Source of the DNA: JAGQTE01 sp964648005
GTDB lineage: Bacteria; Actinomycetota; Acidimicrobiia; Acidimicrobiales; Acidimicrobilacustridaceae
NCBI GenBank assembly: GCA_964648005.1
Contig: CAZYKR010000251.1
Coordinates: 1 to 6,445 of the forward strand
Reading direction: 5' to 3'
DNA length: 6,445 nt
Part shown: one piece after another, positions 1 to 6,423 of the stretch
How positions within the stretch are numbered: the first letter of the stretch is position 1
How the letters are laid out: each line of letters starts with the position of its first letter
Program-made: the position numbers and the translations under genes
The notes under the pieces: generated by a model
The model's database searches: none
What the model saw: only the letters and a program-made list of their open reading frames with translations
Told to the model about the DNA's origin: nothing

Positions 1-1
1 G

Positions 2-1459
2 ATGTGCGCCCGCCAGATGGAGGTGTACGCCGGCTTCCTGTCGCAGACCGATCATCACATCGGCCGGATCCTCGACTTCATCGAGTCCATCGGTGAGCTC
101 GACGACACGCTCGTGTTGTTCATGTGCGACAACGGCGCCTCCGCCGAGGGCGGTGTCGAGGGCAGCCGCAACGAGGGCCTGTTCTTCAACCTCGCCCCCG
201 AGACGCTCGAGGACAACCTCGCCGTCTACGACGTGTGGGGCTCCGAGGACACGTTCAACCACTACGCCTGGGGTTGGGCGTGGGCGGGCGACACGCCGTT
301 CCGCCGCTGGAAGCGCGAGACCTACCGCGGCGGCGTCACGGACGCCTTGATCGTGTCCTGGCCGTCGCGCATCGACGACCAGGGCGGCGTGCGCCAGCAG
401 TACACCCACGTCACCGACATCACGCCGACGATCCTCGATCTGCTCGGCATCGAGCCACCCGACGTCATCCGCGGCGTGCCCCAGTCGACGATGGACGGCG
501 TCAGCTTCGCCCCGACGCTCGTCGACGCCGACGCGCCGAGCGAGCACCACGTGCAGCTGGCCGAGATGTTCGGTCACCGGGCCATCTACGCCGACGGATG
601 GAAGGCGGTGTGCCCGTACCCGGGCCCGAGCCTGATCGAAGGTGTGGAGAAGGGGCACCCGTTCGGCACGCCGATCACCGAGGACCTGCTCGCCACCCTC
701 GACGCCGAGGACTGGGAGCTGTACCACCTCGACGCCGATCCGGCTGAGTGCCACGACCTCGCCGCCGAGCAATCGGACAAGCTCGCCGAGCTCGTCGACC
801 TGTGGTGGTCCGAGGCGGAGCGCAACGAGGCGCTGCCGCTCGTCGTGGGCCTGACCCGGCTGCTCGCCCGCCGACCCCGGCTCGGCGGCCACGGCAAGAC
901 GTTCGACTTCCTGCCCGGCGGCTCGCCCATCCCGTTCGCCGCCACGCCGCGGGTCGCCGGCCGCTCGCACAGCTTCACCGCCCACGTGGACATCCCCGAC
1001 GAGGGCGCCGACGGGGTCCTGCTGGTGCAGGGCAACCGCCACGGCGGCTACGCCTTCTCCGTCGCCGACGGCCACCTGCACTTCACCTACAACTACCTCG
1101 GCCTCGACCGCTGGACGGTGTCGTCACAGACGCCGGTGCCGGCGGGCGCCCACCGCCTGCGAGTCGAAGTCGTGCTCGTCGGCGAGCCGGCCGGCCCGGG
1201 CAAGGGCCGCCCCGCCGAGGTGCGCCTGTACATCGATGACGTGCCCGCCGGCTTCGGCGAGCTGCCCTGGACGGTGCCGAACCTGTTCGCCATCGTCGGC
1301 GTCAGCTGCGGGTTCGCCGCCTACGACACCGTCGACCCGGACCGCTTCCTGGCGCCGTTCCCCTTCACCGGCGACCTCACCCACGTCCGCCTCGACGTGT
1401 CGGGCGACCTGGTCATCGACGAGGTGGCGGAGTTCCGTCGCCTCATGGCCCAGCAGTAG
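2..1459 (+). CDS. Arylsulfatase (sulfatase family), C-terminal part, 5' truncated by window edge
   Basis: Predicted to hydrolyse sulfate esters; the substrate cannot be told from sequence. The visible 485 residues lack the N-terminal metal ligands and the Cys/Ser-x-Pro-x-Arg site that becomes formylglycine, so the frame almost certainly begins left of the window and the ATG at base 2 is probably internal. Present are the second metal-binding segment MCDNGASAEGG (D43 and N44, equivalent to the Asp-Asn calcium ligands of Pseudomonas AtsA), then NHYAWGWAWAGDTPFRRWKRE (residues 86-106), where K104 fits the conserved active-site lysine, and a WELYHLDADPAECHDL segment (238-253) typical of the end of the sulfatase core. 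Residues about 320-470 form a beta-rich, lectin-like C-terminal domain. From family knowledge this matches the large actinobacterial arylsulfatases of roughly 780 residues (mycobacterial AtsA/AtsD type), so about 300 residues are missing. It probably shares a transcript with the lipoprotein gene downstream. Confidence 0.9.
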   Translation: MCARQMEVYAGFLSQTDHHIGRILDFIESIGELDDTLVLFMCDNGASAEGGVEGSRNEGLFFNLAPETLEDNLAVYDVWGSEDTFNHYAWGWAWAGDTPFRRWKRETYRGGVTDALIVSWPSRIDDQGGVRQQYTHVTDITPTILDLLGIEPPDVIRGVPQSTMDGVSFAPTLVDADAPSEHHVQLAEMFGHRAIYADGWKAVCPYPGPSLIEGVEKGHPFGTPITEDLLATLDAEDWELYHLDADPAECHDLAAEQSDKLAELVDLWWSEAERNEALPLVVGLTRLLARRPRLGGHGKTFDFLPGGSPIPFAATPRVAGRSHSFTAHVDIPDEGADGVLLVQGNRHGGYAFSVADGHLHFTYNYLGLDRWTVSSQTPVPAGAHRLRVEVVLVGEPAGPGKGRPAEVRLYIDDVPAGFGELPWTVPNLFAIVGVSCGFAAYDTVDPDRFLAPFPFTGDLTHVRLDVSGDLVIDEVAEFRRLMAQQ

Positions 1460-1462
1460 CGC

Positions 1463-1467
1463 AGGGG
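1463..1467 (+). promoter_or_regulatory. Ribosome binding site of the lipoprotein gene
   Basis: AGGGG lies 6 nt before the GTG at 1474, inside the 14-nt gap after the sulfatase stop codon. It supports this GTG as the start and suggests that the two genes are translated from one transcript. The surrounding G-rich sequence makes the match less specific. Confidence 0.5.
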
Positions 1468-1473
1468 CCCGGG

Positions 1474-2079
1474 GTGCAGCGAACGATCCGGAGCCGGGCC
1501 GAGATCCTCCTCGTCGCCGCGGCGCTGCTCGGCGTCGGCTGCACCCACGACGAACCGACCACATCGACCGGGGCGCTTGGATCGACCCATGCATCCAGCT
1601 CGTCCGTGGCCGGCGCGTCGACAGCGGGTCCAGGCACCTCCACCCGGTCCGACACCACGCCGACCGACGGCTCGACTTCTGGAAGAGCCGCCCTCAGCCT
1701 CTGGCCGATCCTGACCGTGATGGAACCGGCGCCCGACCTCCCCGGCTTCGTCGTGGACGAGTACGGCGTCGGCTTCCAACCGGGTCTCACTTCGGCCCAG
1801 CCGGCTGTGGTCGCTGCCGAGGCGAGGCGCTCGCAGATCGGGACCTGGACGGTCGAGGTGACGATCGACGACGGCGATCTCGAGGCGTTCCGCAACATCG
1901 TGAACAGCTGTGAGACGCCCTCGATCGACTGCCCCACCGGGCAGGTGCTGGTCATGATCGGCGATCAGGTCGTGTGGACGCCGTCCGTCGAGGCTCGAGA
2001 CCTGGGCCCGACCTTCCAGATCGGCGGCGAGTTCACCGAGGCCGAGGCACGGCGGCTCGCCGAACAACTCCAGCCCTGA
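1474..2079 (+). CDS. Lipoprotein with a SecD P1-head-like domain
   Basis: A predicted secreted lipoprotein of 201 residues. The N-terminus has basic residues (R3, R6, R8), a hydrophobic stretch (I11-V21) and the lipobox-like LLGVGC, so C23 should be lipidated and the protein anchored outside the cytoplasmic membrane. Residues 27-72 are a Ser/Thr/Gly-rich linker. Residues about 92-201 resemble the P1 head subdomain of SecD: GTWTVEVTIDDGDLEAF (123-139) matches the SecD strand pattern, GQVLVMIGDQVVWTPSV (156-172) its 'LDG-V-SAP-I' strand, and FQIGGEFTEAEARRLAEQL (181-199) its 'ISG-FT-EEA--LA--L' ending. C146 and C153 could form a disulfide. No SecD transmembrane helices follow, so this is not SecD itself. 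The GTG start is favoured by the RBS and by giving an intact signal peptide. Some codons rare in the neighbouring genes (AGA, TCT, GGA) occur here. The function is unknown; the domain match is by eye. Confidence 0.85.
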   Translation: MQRTIRSRAEILLVAAALLGVGCTHDEPTTSTGALGSTHASSSSVAGASTAGPGTSTRSDTTPTDGSTSGRAALSLWPILTVMEPAPDLPGFVVDEYGVGFQPGLTSAQPAVVAAEARRSQIGTWTVEVTIDDGDLEAFRNIVNSCETPSIDCPTGQVLVMIGDQVVWTPSVEARDLGPTFQIGGEFTEAEARRLAEQLQP

Positions 2080-2115
2080 CCGGTGCCCGACCCCGACGCG
2101 CCCGGCGGTGCGCCC

Positions 2116-2883
2116 TCAGGCGTCCGGTTGCGGCGCGGCCTTGAGCAGGTCGACGAAGTCGGGGAAGCGCCACTCGATGTCGGCGACGCCGTCGATGATG
2201 GCGACGCAGCGGCCGGAGCCGTCGGTGGTCGCCAGCCGCAGCGCCGTCTCGGCGATGCGCGTCGGCGAGATCATCGAGATGCCGAGGTCGGCGGCACTGC
2301 CGCCCTTGAGCGCCTCCGTCGTCATCGGCGTGTCGACGACCGACGGACACACGGCGTCGATGGTGATGCCGTCGAACGCCAGGCGCGGACCCATCGCCTG
2401 CACGAACCCGGTGACGGCGTACTTCGTCATCGTGTACAGCGGGTTCGGAGCGAAGGCCACGATGCCCGCCACCGACGCCGTCGCCACGATGGCCCCGCCC
2501 CCGAGCGCCCGCATCGCCGGCACCAGCGCCCGCACCCCCAACACGACCCCGGACACGTTGGTGTCGACGGTTCGCTGGTACAGATCGAGCGGCAGCTCCT
2601 CGATGGCGTCCTGCCAGCCGTACACGCCGGCGTTCAGGTACGCGACGTGCGGTCCACCGTGGGCCGCAGCCGCTTCGACCACTGCTTCCCACGTCGCCGG
2701 ATCGGCGACGCTGCCGGCGACGGCGACACCGCCGACCGCGGCGGCGGCCTCTTCGGCGCCGACCGAGTCCAGGTCGACGGCCACGACCGTCGCCCCCGCA
2801 CCGGCGAACACGTCGACGGCGGCCCGGCCGATGCCGGACCCTGCCCCCGTGATGACCGCCACCTTGCCGTCGAGCTCGCCCAT
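2116..2883 (-). CDS. Short-chain dehydrogenase/reductase (classical SDR)
   Basis: A cytoplasmic NAD(P)-dependent oxidoreductase of 255 residues, the usual length for classical SDRs. The cofactor motif TGAGSGIG spans residues 12-19. D37 at the end of the second strand (VVAVDLD) suggests a preference for NAD(H). The NAG motif is at 84-86. The catalytic tetrad is complete: N109 (DTNVSG), S137 (TASVAG), Y150 and K154 (YTMTK). After the active site, CPSVVDTPM (179-187) occupies the usual PG-x-x-x-T loop with Ser in place of Gly. The substrate, probably a small alcohol or ketone, cannot be assigned. The ATG start has a strong purine-rich ribosome binding site. The gene converges on the lipoprotein gene with 36 nt between stops and diverges from the methyltransferase gene with 48 nt between starts. 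Confidence 0.93.
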   Translation of the reverse strand: MGELDGKVAVITGAGSGIGRAAVDVFAGAGATVVAVDLDSVGAEEAAAAVGGVAVAGSVADPATWEAVVEAAAAHGGPHVAYLNAGVYGWQDAIEELPLDLYQRTVDTNVSGVVLGVRALVPAMRALGGGAIVATASVAGIVAFAPNPLYTMTKYAVTGFVQAMGPRLAFDGITIDAVCPSVVDTPMTTEALKGGSAADLGISMISPTRIAETALRLATTDGSGRCVAIIDGVADIEWRFPDFVDLLKAAPQPDA

Positions 2884-2889
2884 CGCCTG

Positions 2890-2898
2890 TCCCCCTCT
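2890..2898 (-). promoter_or_regulatory. Ribosome binding site of the SDR gene
   Basis: On the minus strand this reads AGAGGGGGA, 6 nt before the ATG at 2883. It is the clearest Shine-Dalgarno match in the window and fixes the start of the SDR gene. Confidence 0.65.
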
Positions 2899-2913
2899 GC
2901 GTTCGGTGGGCGA

Positions 2914-2919
2914 ACGCTA
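2914..2919 (-). promoter_or_regulatory. Putative -10 element for the SDR gene
   Basis: On the minus strand this reads TAGCGT, fitting the actinobacterial TANNNT -10 pattern. It lies 30 nt before the SDR start, which would give a leader of about 24 nt containing the ribosome binding site. It shares two bases (2918-2919) with the plus-strand element for the methyltransferase gene. No recognisable -35 is visible. Confidence 0.35.
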
Positions 2920-2923
2920 CCGT
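2918..2923 (+). promoter_or_regulatory. Putative -10 element for the methyltransferase gene (leaderless start)
   Basis: TACCGT fits TANNNT and ends 8 nt before the GTG at 2932. No ribosome binding site lies between, so transcription probably begins at or within a base or two of the start codon. This spacing supports 2932 as the true start. No clear -35 is seen. Confidence 0.4.
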
Positions 2924-2931
2924 CGGCGGCC

Positions 2932-3552
2932 GTGAGCGCACGACGGTCGACGCCGAAGCGGTACGACGAGGCCTACTTCGACCACTGGTACCGCGCCGAA
3001 GGCTTCGGTGCAGCCACCCGGCTCGACCGCAAGGTCGCCTACGCCCTCGGGGTCGCCGAGTACCTCCTCGACCGCCCGGTCACGTCGGTGCTCGACGTCG
3101 GCTGCGGCGAAGGTCCCTGGCACGACGCCGTGGCGGCGCGCCGACCCGACGCCACCTACCTGGGCCTCGACCCGAGCCCGTACGCCGCCGCCCGCTACGG
3201 CGCTGCCCGCAACGTGCACCTCGGCGGCTGCGGCGACCTGCCGGCACTGGCCGACACCGGCGCGGGACCGTTCGACCTGATCGTGTGCGTGGACGTCGCC
3301 GGCTACGTGCCCGCCGACGAACTGCGCGCCGCGCTCGGTGCCATGGCCCGCATGCTCGCCGGGGTCGTGCTGTTCGAGGTGTTCGCCCGCGGTGACGACT
3401 GGGTCGGTGACCGGGTCGGCTTCCACGACCGTCCGTCCAGCACCTACGACCGCTGGTTCGCCGGGGCCGGCCTGACCCGCATCGGCCCCAACCTGCTCTG
3501 CGGCGAGGCCGTGGCGACGACGCTCGCCGCCCTGGAGCGACCGCGGCGCTAA
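2932..3552 (+). CDS. Class I SAM-dependent methyltransferase, small
   Basis: A predicted cytoplasmic methyltransferase of 206 residues. The SAM-binding motif I is VLDVGCGEG (residues 53-61), followed by an acidic residue at the end of the second strand (YLGLD, D80) expected to contact the SAM ribose, and FDLIVCVDVAGYVP (114-127) as the fourth strand and motif. The N-terminal YDEAYFDHWYR (11-21) is a recurrent lead-in of small methyltransferases of this type, as far as I recall. The length leaves room for little beyond the Rossmann core, and the acceptor (small molecule or macromolecule) is not predictable. The open frame continues upstream as far as 2083, but that part is antisense to the SDR gene; GTG 2932 is the first start outside it and has a well-placed -10-like element. 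The gene ends facing the oxidoreductase gene across a repeat-bearing spacer. Confidence 0.88.
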   Translation: MSARRSTPKRYDEAYFDHWYRAEGFGAATRLDRKVAYALGVAEYLLDRPVTSVLDVGCGEGPWHDAVAARRPDATYLGLDPSPYAAARYGAARNVHLGGCGDLPALADTGAGPFDLIVCVDVAGYVPADELRAALGAMARMLAGVVLFEVFARGDDWVGDRVGFHDRPSSTYDRWFAGAGLTRIGPNLLCGEAVATTLAALERPRR

Positions 3553-3565
3553 GGCGACCCGCGAC

Positions 3566-3625
3566 GGCGCAGGCGGTTGCGCCGCAGGCGGTTGCGCCGC
3601 AGGCGGTTGCGGCGCAGGGCGTAGC
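3566..3625. repeat. 15-bp direct tandem repeat, four copies
   Basis: Four contiguous 15-bp units with starts at 3566, 3581, 3596 and 3611. Units two and three are identical (GCCGCAGGCGGTTGC); the first differs at one base and the fourth is degenerate in its second half. The array fills most of the 85-nt spacer (3553-3637) between the convergent methyltransferase and oxidoreductase genes. Each unit with the start of the next can form a short GC-rich hairpin (GGCG-GTTG-CGCC), so the array might act in transcript termination, but no T-tract follows on either strand. A slippage-prone minisatellite without function is equally possible. Confidence 0.8.
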
Positions 3626-3637
3626 GGCGGGTCGAGG

Positions 3638-4714
3638 TCAGCCCAGGCGCAGCTGCGCCGCGCCGGTGATAGCCGGCAGGTCCGCCGGGTGCACCGGGCC
3701 GGGCGCCGCCGCACACACGGCCGGGATGGCGTTGACGATGCGGTTGGCCGCCGTGGCGTTGCCGCCGCCCGCCGCCCCCGGTTCGCCCGGCTCGGTCCCG
3801 TGCACGGCGACCTCCAGGTTGGGATGCCCCCGCAGCAGCACCTTGTGCTCGCCGCCCGGCGATGCCGACGACGGCCAGTCCGGCGCGCAGGCATCGTCGA
3901 TGCGGGTGATGTGCTCGACGACGATCGGCACGGCGTCGCCGACGTGGCCCCGCACCTCGAACCGGAACGCCCCCTGGGTACCGGCCTCGAAGGTCCCCAT
4001 GCCGGGCACCTCGACGGTGCGCTCCAACGGTCGCCGTTCGACGTGCGTGGTCACCTCGACGATCGTGAGCCCGAGCAGGTCGCCGAGGATGCGCACCATC
4101 GGCGCCCACACCATGTCGAGCGAGAAGTCCAACAACATCAGCGGCAACTCGTCCATCGGTCCGCCGAAGCCGATCACCTCGCGCACCACGTCGGGCTGGT
4201 CGTAGAGGGCGTAGTTGAACAACTCCTGGATGCGCACCTCGGTGATGCCGGCGCCGACGCCGCTCACGAGCGCCGGGAGGATGTCGAGCGCCCAGCCCGG
4301 GTCGATGCCCGACACGAACACCGACGAGCCGCCGGCGGCGCAGGCCGGACCGATGACCTCGAGCAGCTCGGCCGGGGCGCTCGGCGGGTGCAGCAGCGGG
4401 TAGAAGGCGGTGCTCACGACGTTGCGTCCCGCCCGCAGGCAGCGCTCGAGGTCGGCGTAGGCCTCCTCGGGCCGGGTGTCGGCCGTGGCCGTGTACACCA
4501 CCGCGTCGATGTCGTCGGCCAGCGCCACCGCCGTGTCGTCGGTAGCCACGACGCCGAGCGGACCGATGCCCGCCAGCTCGCCGGCGTCGACGCCGACCTT
4601 GGCCGGGTTGGCCACGACGACGCCCGCCAGCTCGAGGTCCCGATGGGCCGCCACGGCACGGATCGCCGGCCGGCCCACGTTCCCCGTCCCCCAGATCACG
4701 ACTCGATGTGCCAT
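3638..4714 (-). CDS. NAD(P)-dependent oxidoreductase, DapB-N / diaminopentanoate dehydrogenase-C type
   Basis: A cytoplasmic protein of 358 residues. The N-terminus VVIWGTGNVGRPAIRAV (5-21) is a Rossmann dinucleotide-binding motif (G9, G11, G14). It is followed by LELAGVVVANPAKVG (27-41), DIDAVVYTA (68-76) and GRNVVSTAFYPLLHP (96-110), the layout of the dihydrodipicolinate-reductase N-terminal domain. SGIDPGWALDILP (135-147) and the C-terminal NRIVNAIPAVCAAAPG (324-339) are hallmarks of actinobacterial proteins usually labelled dihydrodipicolinate-reductase-like, related to the 2,4-diaminopentanoate dehydrogenase C-terminal family. The protein is much longer than true DapB (about 245-270 residues) and lacks its usual His-rich active-site loop, so a role in lysine synthesis is unlikely. 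The reaction is unknown; amine dehydrogenation is a family-level guess. The ATG start sits 8 nt after a -10-like element. The gene diverges from the amidohydrolase gene. Confidence 0.87.
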   Translation of the reverse strand: MAHRVVIWGTGNVGRPAIRAVAAHRDLELAGVVVANPAKVGVDAGELAGIGPLGVVATDDTAVALADDIDAVVYTATADTRPEEAYADLERCLRAGRNVVSTAFYPLLHPPSAPAELLEVIGPACAAGGSSVFVSGIDPGWALDILPALVSGVGAGITEVRIQELFNYALYDQPDVVREVIGFGGPMDELPLMLLDFSLDMVWAPMVRILGDLLGLTIVEVTTHVERRPLERTVEVPGMGTFEAGTQGAFRFEVRGHVGDAVPIVVEHITRIDDACAPDWPSSASPGGEHKVLLRGHPNLEVAVHGTEPGEPGAAGGGNATAANRIVNAIPAVCAAAPGPVHPADLPAITGAAQLRLG

Positions 4715-4722
4715 GGCCGGGG

Positions 4723-4728
4723 ACGCTA
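4723..4728 (-). promoter_or_regulatory. Putative -10 element for the oxidoreductase gene (leaderless start)
   Basis: On the minus strand this reads TAGCGT (TANNNT), ending 8 nt before the ATG at 4714, with only CCCCGGCC between and no ribosome binding site. The spacing equals that of the methyltransferase gene, which argues for a leaderless transcript. No convincing -35 is visible. Confidence 0.4.
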
Positions 4729-4743
4729 TCGGGCGCTGCCTCC

Positions 4744-4749
4744 TACCAT
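4744..4749 (+). promoter_or_regulatory. Putative -10 element for the amidohydrolase gene
   Basis: TACCAT fits TANNNT and lies 21 nt before the GTG at 4771, giving a leader of roughly 14 nt that carries a G-rich run (GGGGCGG, 4759-4765) able to act as a weak ribosome binding site. If this is the promoter, the alternative upstream start at 4708 is excluded. Confidence 0.3.
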
Positions 4750-4770
4750 GCGCCCGATGGGGCGGCGCGG

Positions 4771-6414
4771 GTGACGATCGACGACGGGCAGGGCGCGTCC
4801 CCGGACGCGGGGCCGGGCGCCGTCGCCTTCGTCGGCGGACGCGTCCGGACGATGGACCCGGCGCATCCCGACGCCGACGTGGTCGTGGTGCGCGACGGGT
4901 GCATCGTCGCCGTCGGCCCAGCTGGCCTGGAGCGGACCCACCCCGACGCCGCCGTCCACGATCTGGCCGGGCGCCTGCTCGTGCCCGGCTTCATCGATGC
5001 GCACTGCCACCTGTCCGTCGCCGCGCTCCGCCCGACGTGGGGCGACGCCTCGGACTGCGCCGACCTCGACGACCTCGCGTCGGTCGTGTCGGACCACCTC
5101 GTCCGGGCGGAAGGCGACGCCTGGGTCCGCATCGACGGATGGGACGAGGCGACCGGGCTGCGCCTGGACCGGCACGACCTCGACGCCTTGGTCGGCGACC
5201 GGCCCTGCCTCGTCGCCCACCACACCTTCCACCAGGGCGTCGTCAGCTCGGCCGGCCTCGACGCCCTCGGCATCGGCCGGGGCAGCGCGCCGGCCGGGGC
5301 GGGCGCCGGGGTGGCCGCACTCGGCCTCGACCGCGACGACGAGGCGGCGCTGGTAGCGCGCGGGCCCGACGGGGCGCCGACGGGCCTGCTCCTCGAGCGG
5401 GCGTTCGGCCGGGCGCACTCGGCGACGATGGCAGATCGTGACGACCCCGACCGTTGGGACGACTGGGTCGTCGCCCGGGCGCATCAGCTGCGGGCGCTGG
5501 GCATCACCGCCGTGCACGACGCCGCCTGCGACGCCGCCACCGAAGCGATGTACGCCCGACTCCGGCAGGCCGGACGGCTGCCCGTGTCGGTGCTGGCCCT
5601 CCCGCACCCGGCGCCCTTCCTCCATCACGAGCTGACGGCTCGACTCGACGGGGCGCCGACGGGCGACGGCGACCACCGCCTGCGCGTCGGCCCGATCAAG
5701 CTCTTCGCCGACGGCGGTGTGCTCCCCGCCGTGGACGTGCACCTCGGCGGCGCGCCGATCACCTTCGGCTACCGGCACCCCGACCTCGAAGCACGCCTCG
5801 TCGAGGCCGTCGGGCGGGGCTTTCGCGTGGCGGTGCACGCCATGGGCAACGTGGGTGTGGCCGACGCCGTGGCGGCGTTCACCGCGGCGGCGCGCCGTCA
5901 CCCTGGAGACGACCACCGCTTCCGCGTCGAGCACGCCGGCATGGCGGGACCCGGCCTGGCCCGCGCCCTCGCGGCCGTGGGCGCCGTCGGGGTCGTGCAG
6001 CCGGGCTTCGTCGACCACGTCGGGCGCAGCGCCGCCGGCTTCGAGCCCGATGACGCCGACTGGTTGCCGTTCGGCACCCTCGACGCCGCCGGTGTCCGCC
6101 TGGCCGGTTCGTCCGACGATCCGTGCGGCCCGGTCGCGCCCCTGGCCTGCGCCCACCTCGGCGCCACCCGACGCACGCAGGCCGGGCAGCTCTTCGGGGT
6201 GTCCCAGTCCCTGCCCCTCGATCGGTGGCTGCAGGCCTACACCCGCGGCGCCGCCTACGCCGGCGGCCAGGAGCACGAACGCGGCACCATCGCGCCGGGC
6301 CTGCGCGCCGACCTCGTCGTCCTCGACGACGTGGGGTCGATCCCGCCACCCACGATCAGCGGCGCCGGGCCGGCGATCGCCGAGACCTGGATCGACGGCC
6401 GCCGGGTTCGATGA
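4771..6414 (+). CDS. Metal-dependent amidohydrolase, YtcJ / amidohydrolase-3 type
   Basis: A 547-residue cytoplasmic hydrolase of the amidohydrolase superfamily, expected to cleave an amide, carbamoyl or related C-N bond; the substrate is unknown. Numbered from GTG 4771: an N-terminal beta-sandwich piece (AFVGGRVRTMDPAHPDADVVVVRDGCIVAVG, about 19-49), then LLVPGFIDAHCHL (69-81) with the metal-binding HxH at H78 and H80, PTGLLLERAF (203-212), PIKLFADGG (308-316; K310 in the conserved Lys position), VAVHAMGN (353-360; H356), RFRVEHAGM (383-391; H388) and LAGSSDDPCGP (445-455; probable catalytic D449). The C-terminus GTIAPGLRADLVVLDD (505-520) closes the sandwich domain. Length and motif order match YtcJ-like proteins. 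An in-frame GTG at 4708 would add 21 residues but overlaps the start of the divergent gene; the domain begins well after 4771, so the later start is preferred. Confidence 0.9.
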   Translation: MTIDDGQGASPDAGPGAVAFVGGRVRTMDPAHPDADVVVVRDGCIVAVGPAGLERTHPDAAVHDLAGRLLVPGFIDAHCHLSVAALRPTWGDASDCADLDDLASVVSDHLVRAEGDAWVRIDGWDEATGLRLDRHDLDALVGDRPCLVAHHTFHQGVVSSAGLDALGIGRGSAPAGAGAGVAALGLDRDDEAALVARGPDGAPTGLLLERAFGRAHSATMADRDDPDRWDDWVVARAHQLRALGITAVHDAACDAATEAMYARLRQAGRLPVSVLALPHPAPFLHHELTARLDGAPTGDGDHRLRVGPIKLFADGGVLPAVDVHLGGAPITFGYRHPDLEARLVEAVGRGFRVAVHAMGNVGVADAVAAFTAAARRHPGDDHRFRVEHAGMAGPGLARALAAVGAVGVVQPGFVDHVGRSAAGFEPDDADWLPFGTLDAAGVRLAGSSDDPCGPVAPLACAHLGATRRTQAGQLFGVSQSLPLDRWLQAYTRGAAYAGGQEHERGTIAPGLRADLVVLDDVGSIPPPTISGAGPAIAETWIDGRRVR

Positions 6415-6423
6415 TCTTGTGGT

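Noticed and set aside
1321..2067. Minus-strand open frames opposite the end of the sulfatase gene and the lipoprotein gene
   Set aside because: Composition is Arg/Gly/Ala/Ser-rich without domain signal, whereas the plus strand has a coherent signal peptide and fold pattern.
2080..2122. Possible terminator hairpin between the convergent lipoprotein and SDR genes
   Set aside because: Only a five-base inverted pair (GACGC / GCGTC) with a loop of about 20 nt is visible, and there is no T-tract; this is no better than expected by chance in such GC-rich sequence.
2083..2931. Upstream extension of the methyltransferase frame, which would make a 489-residue protein
   Set aside because: This part is antisense to the SDR gene, is low-complexity, and carries no domain; the methyltransferase fold begins just after GTG 2932.
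3566..3625. CRISPR-like array
   Set aside because: The units are 15 bp and directly abutting with no spacers, and there are no cas genes.
3549..3637. A minus-strand reading of the tandem repeat as an Arg/Leu-rich repeat peptide
   Set aside because: It lies in a different frame from the oxidoreductase gene, whose natural C-terminus ends at 3638, and the rest of that frame is a shadow of the oxidoreductase gene; the repeat is better treated as intergenic DNA.
3689..4774. Plus-strand open frame (361 codons) opposite the oxidoreductase gene
   Set aside because: The translation is dominated by Arg, His, Asp and Gly with no domain, and it exactly shadows a recognisable Rossmann-fold gene.
4726..6276. 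Long minus-strand open frame (516 codons) opposite the amidohydrolase gene
   Set aside because: It is antisense to a gene with complete family motifs, its translation is rich in Arg, Gly, Val and Ala with no recognisable domain, and such frames are expected in high-GC coding DNA.
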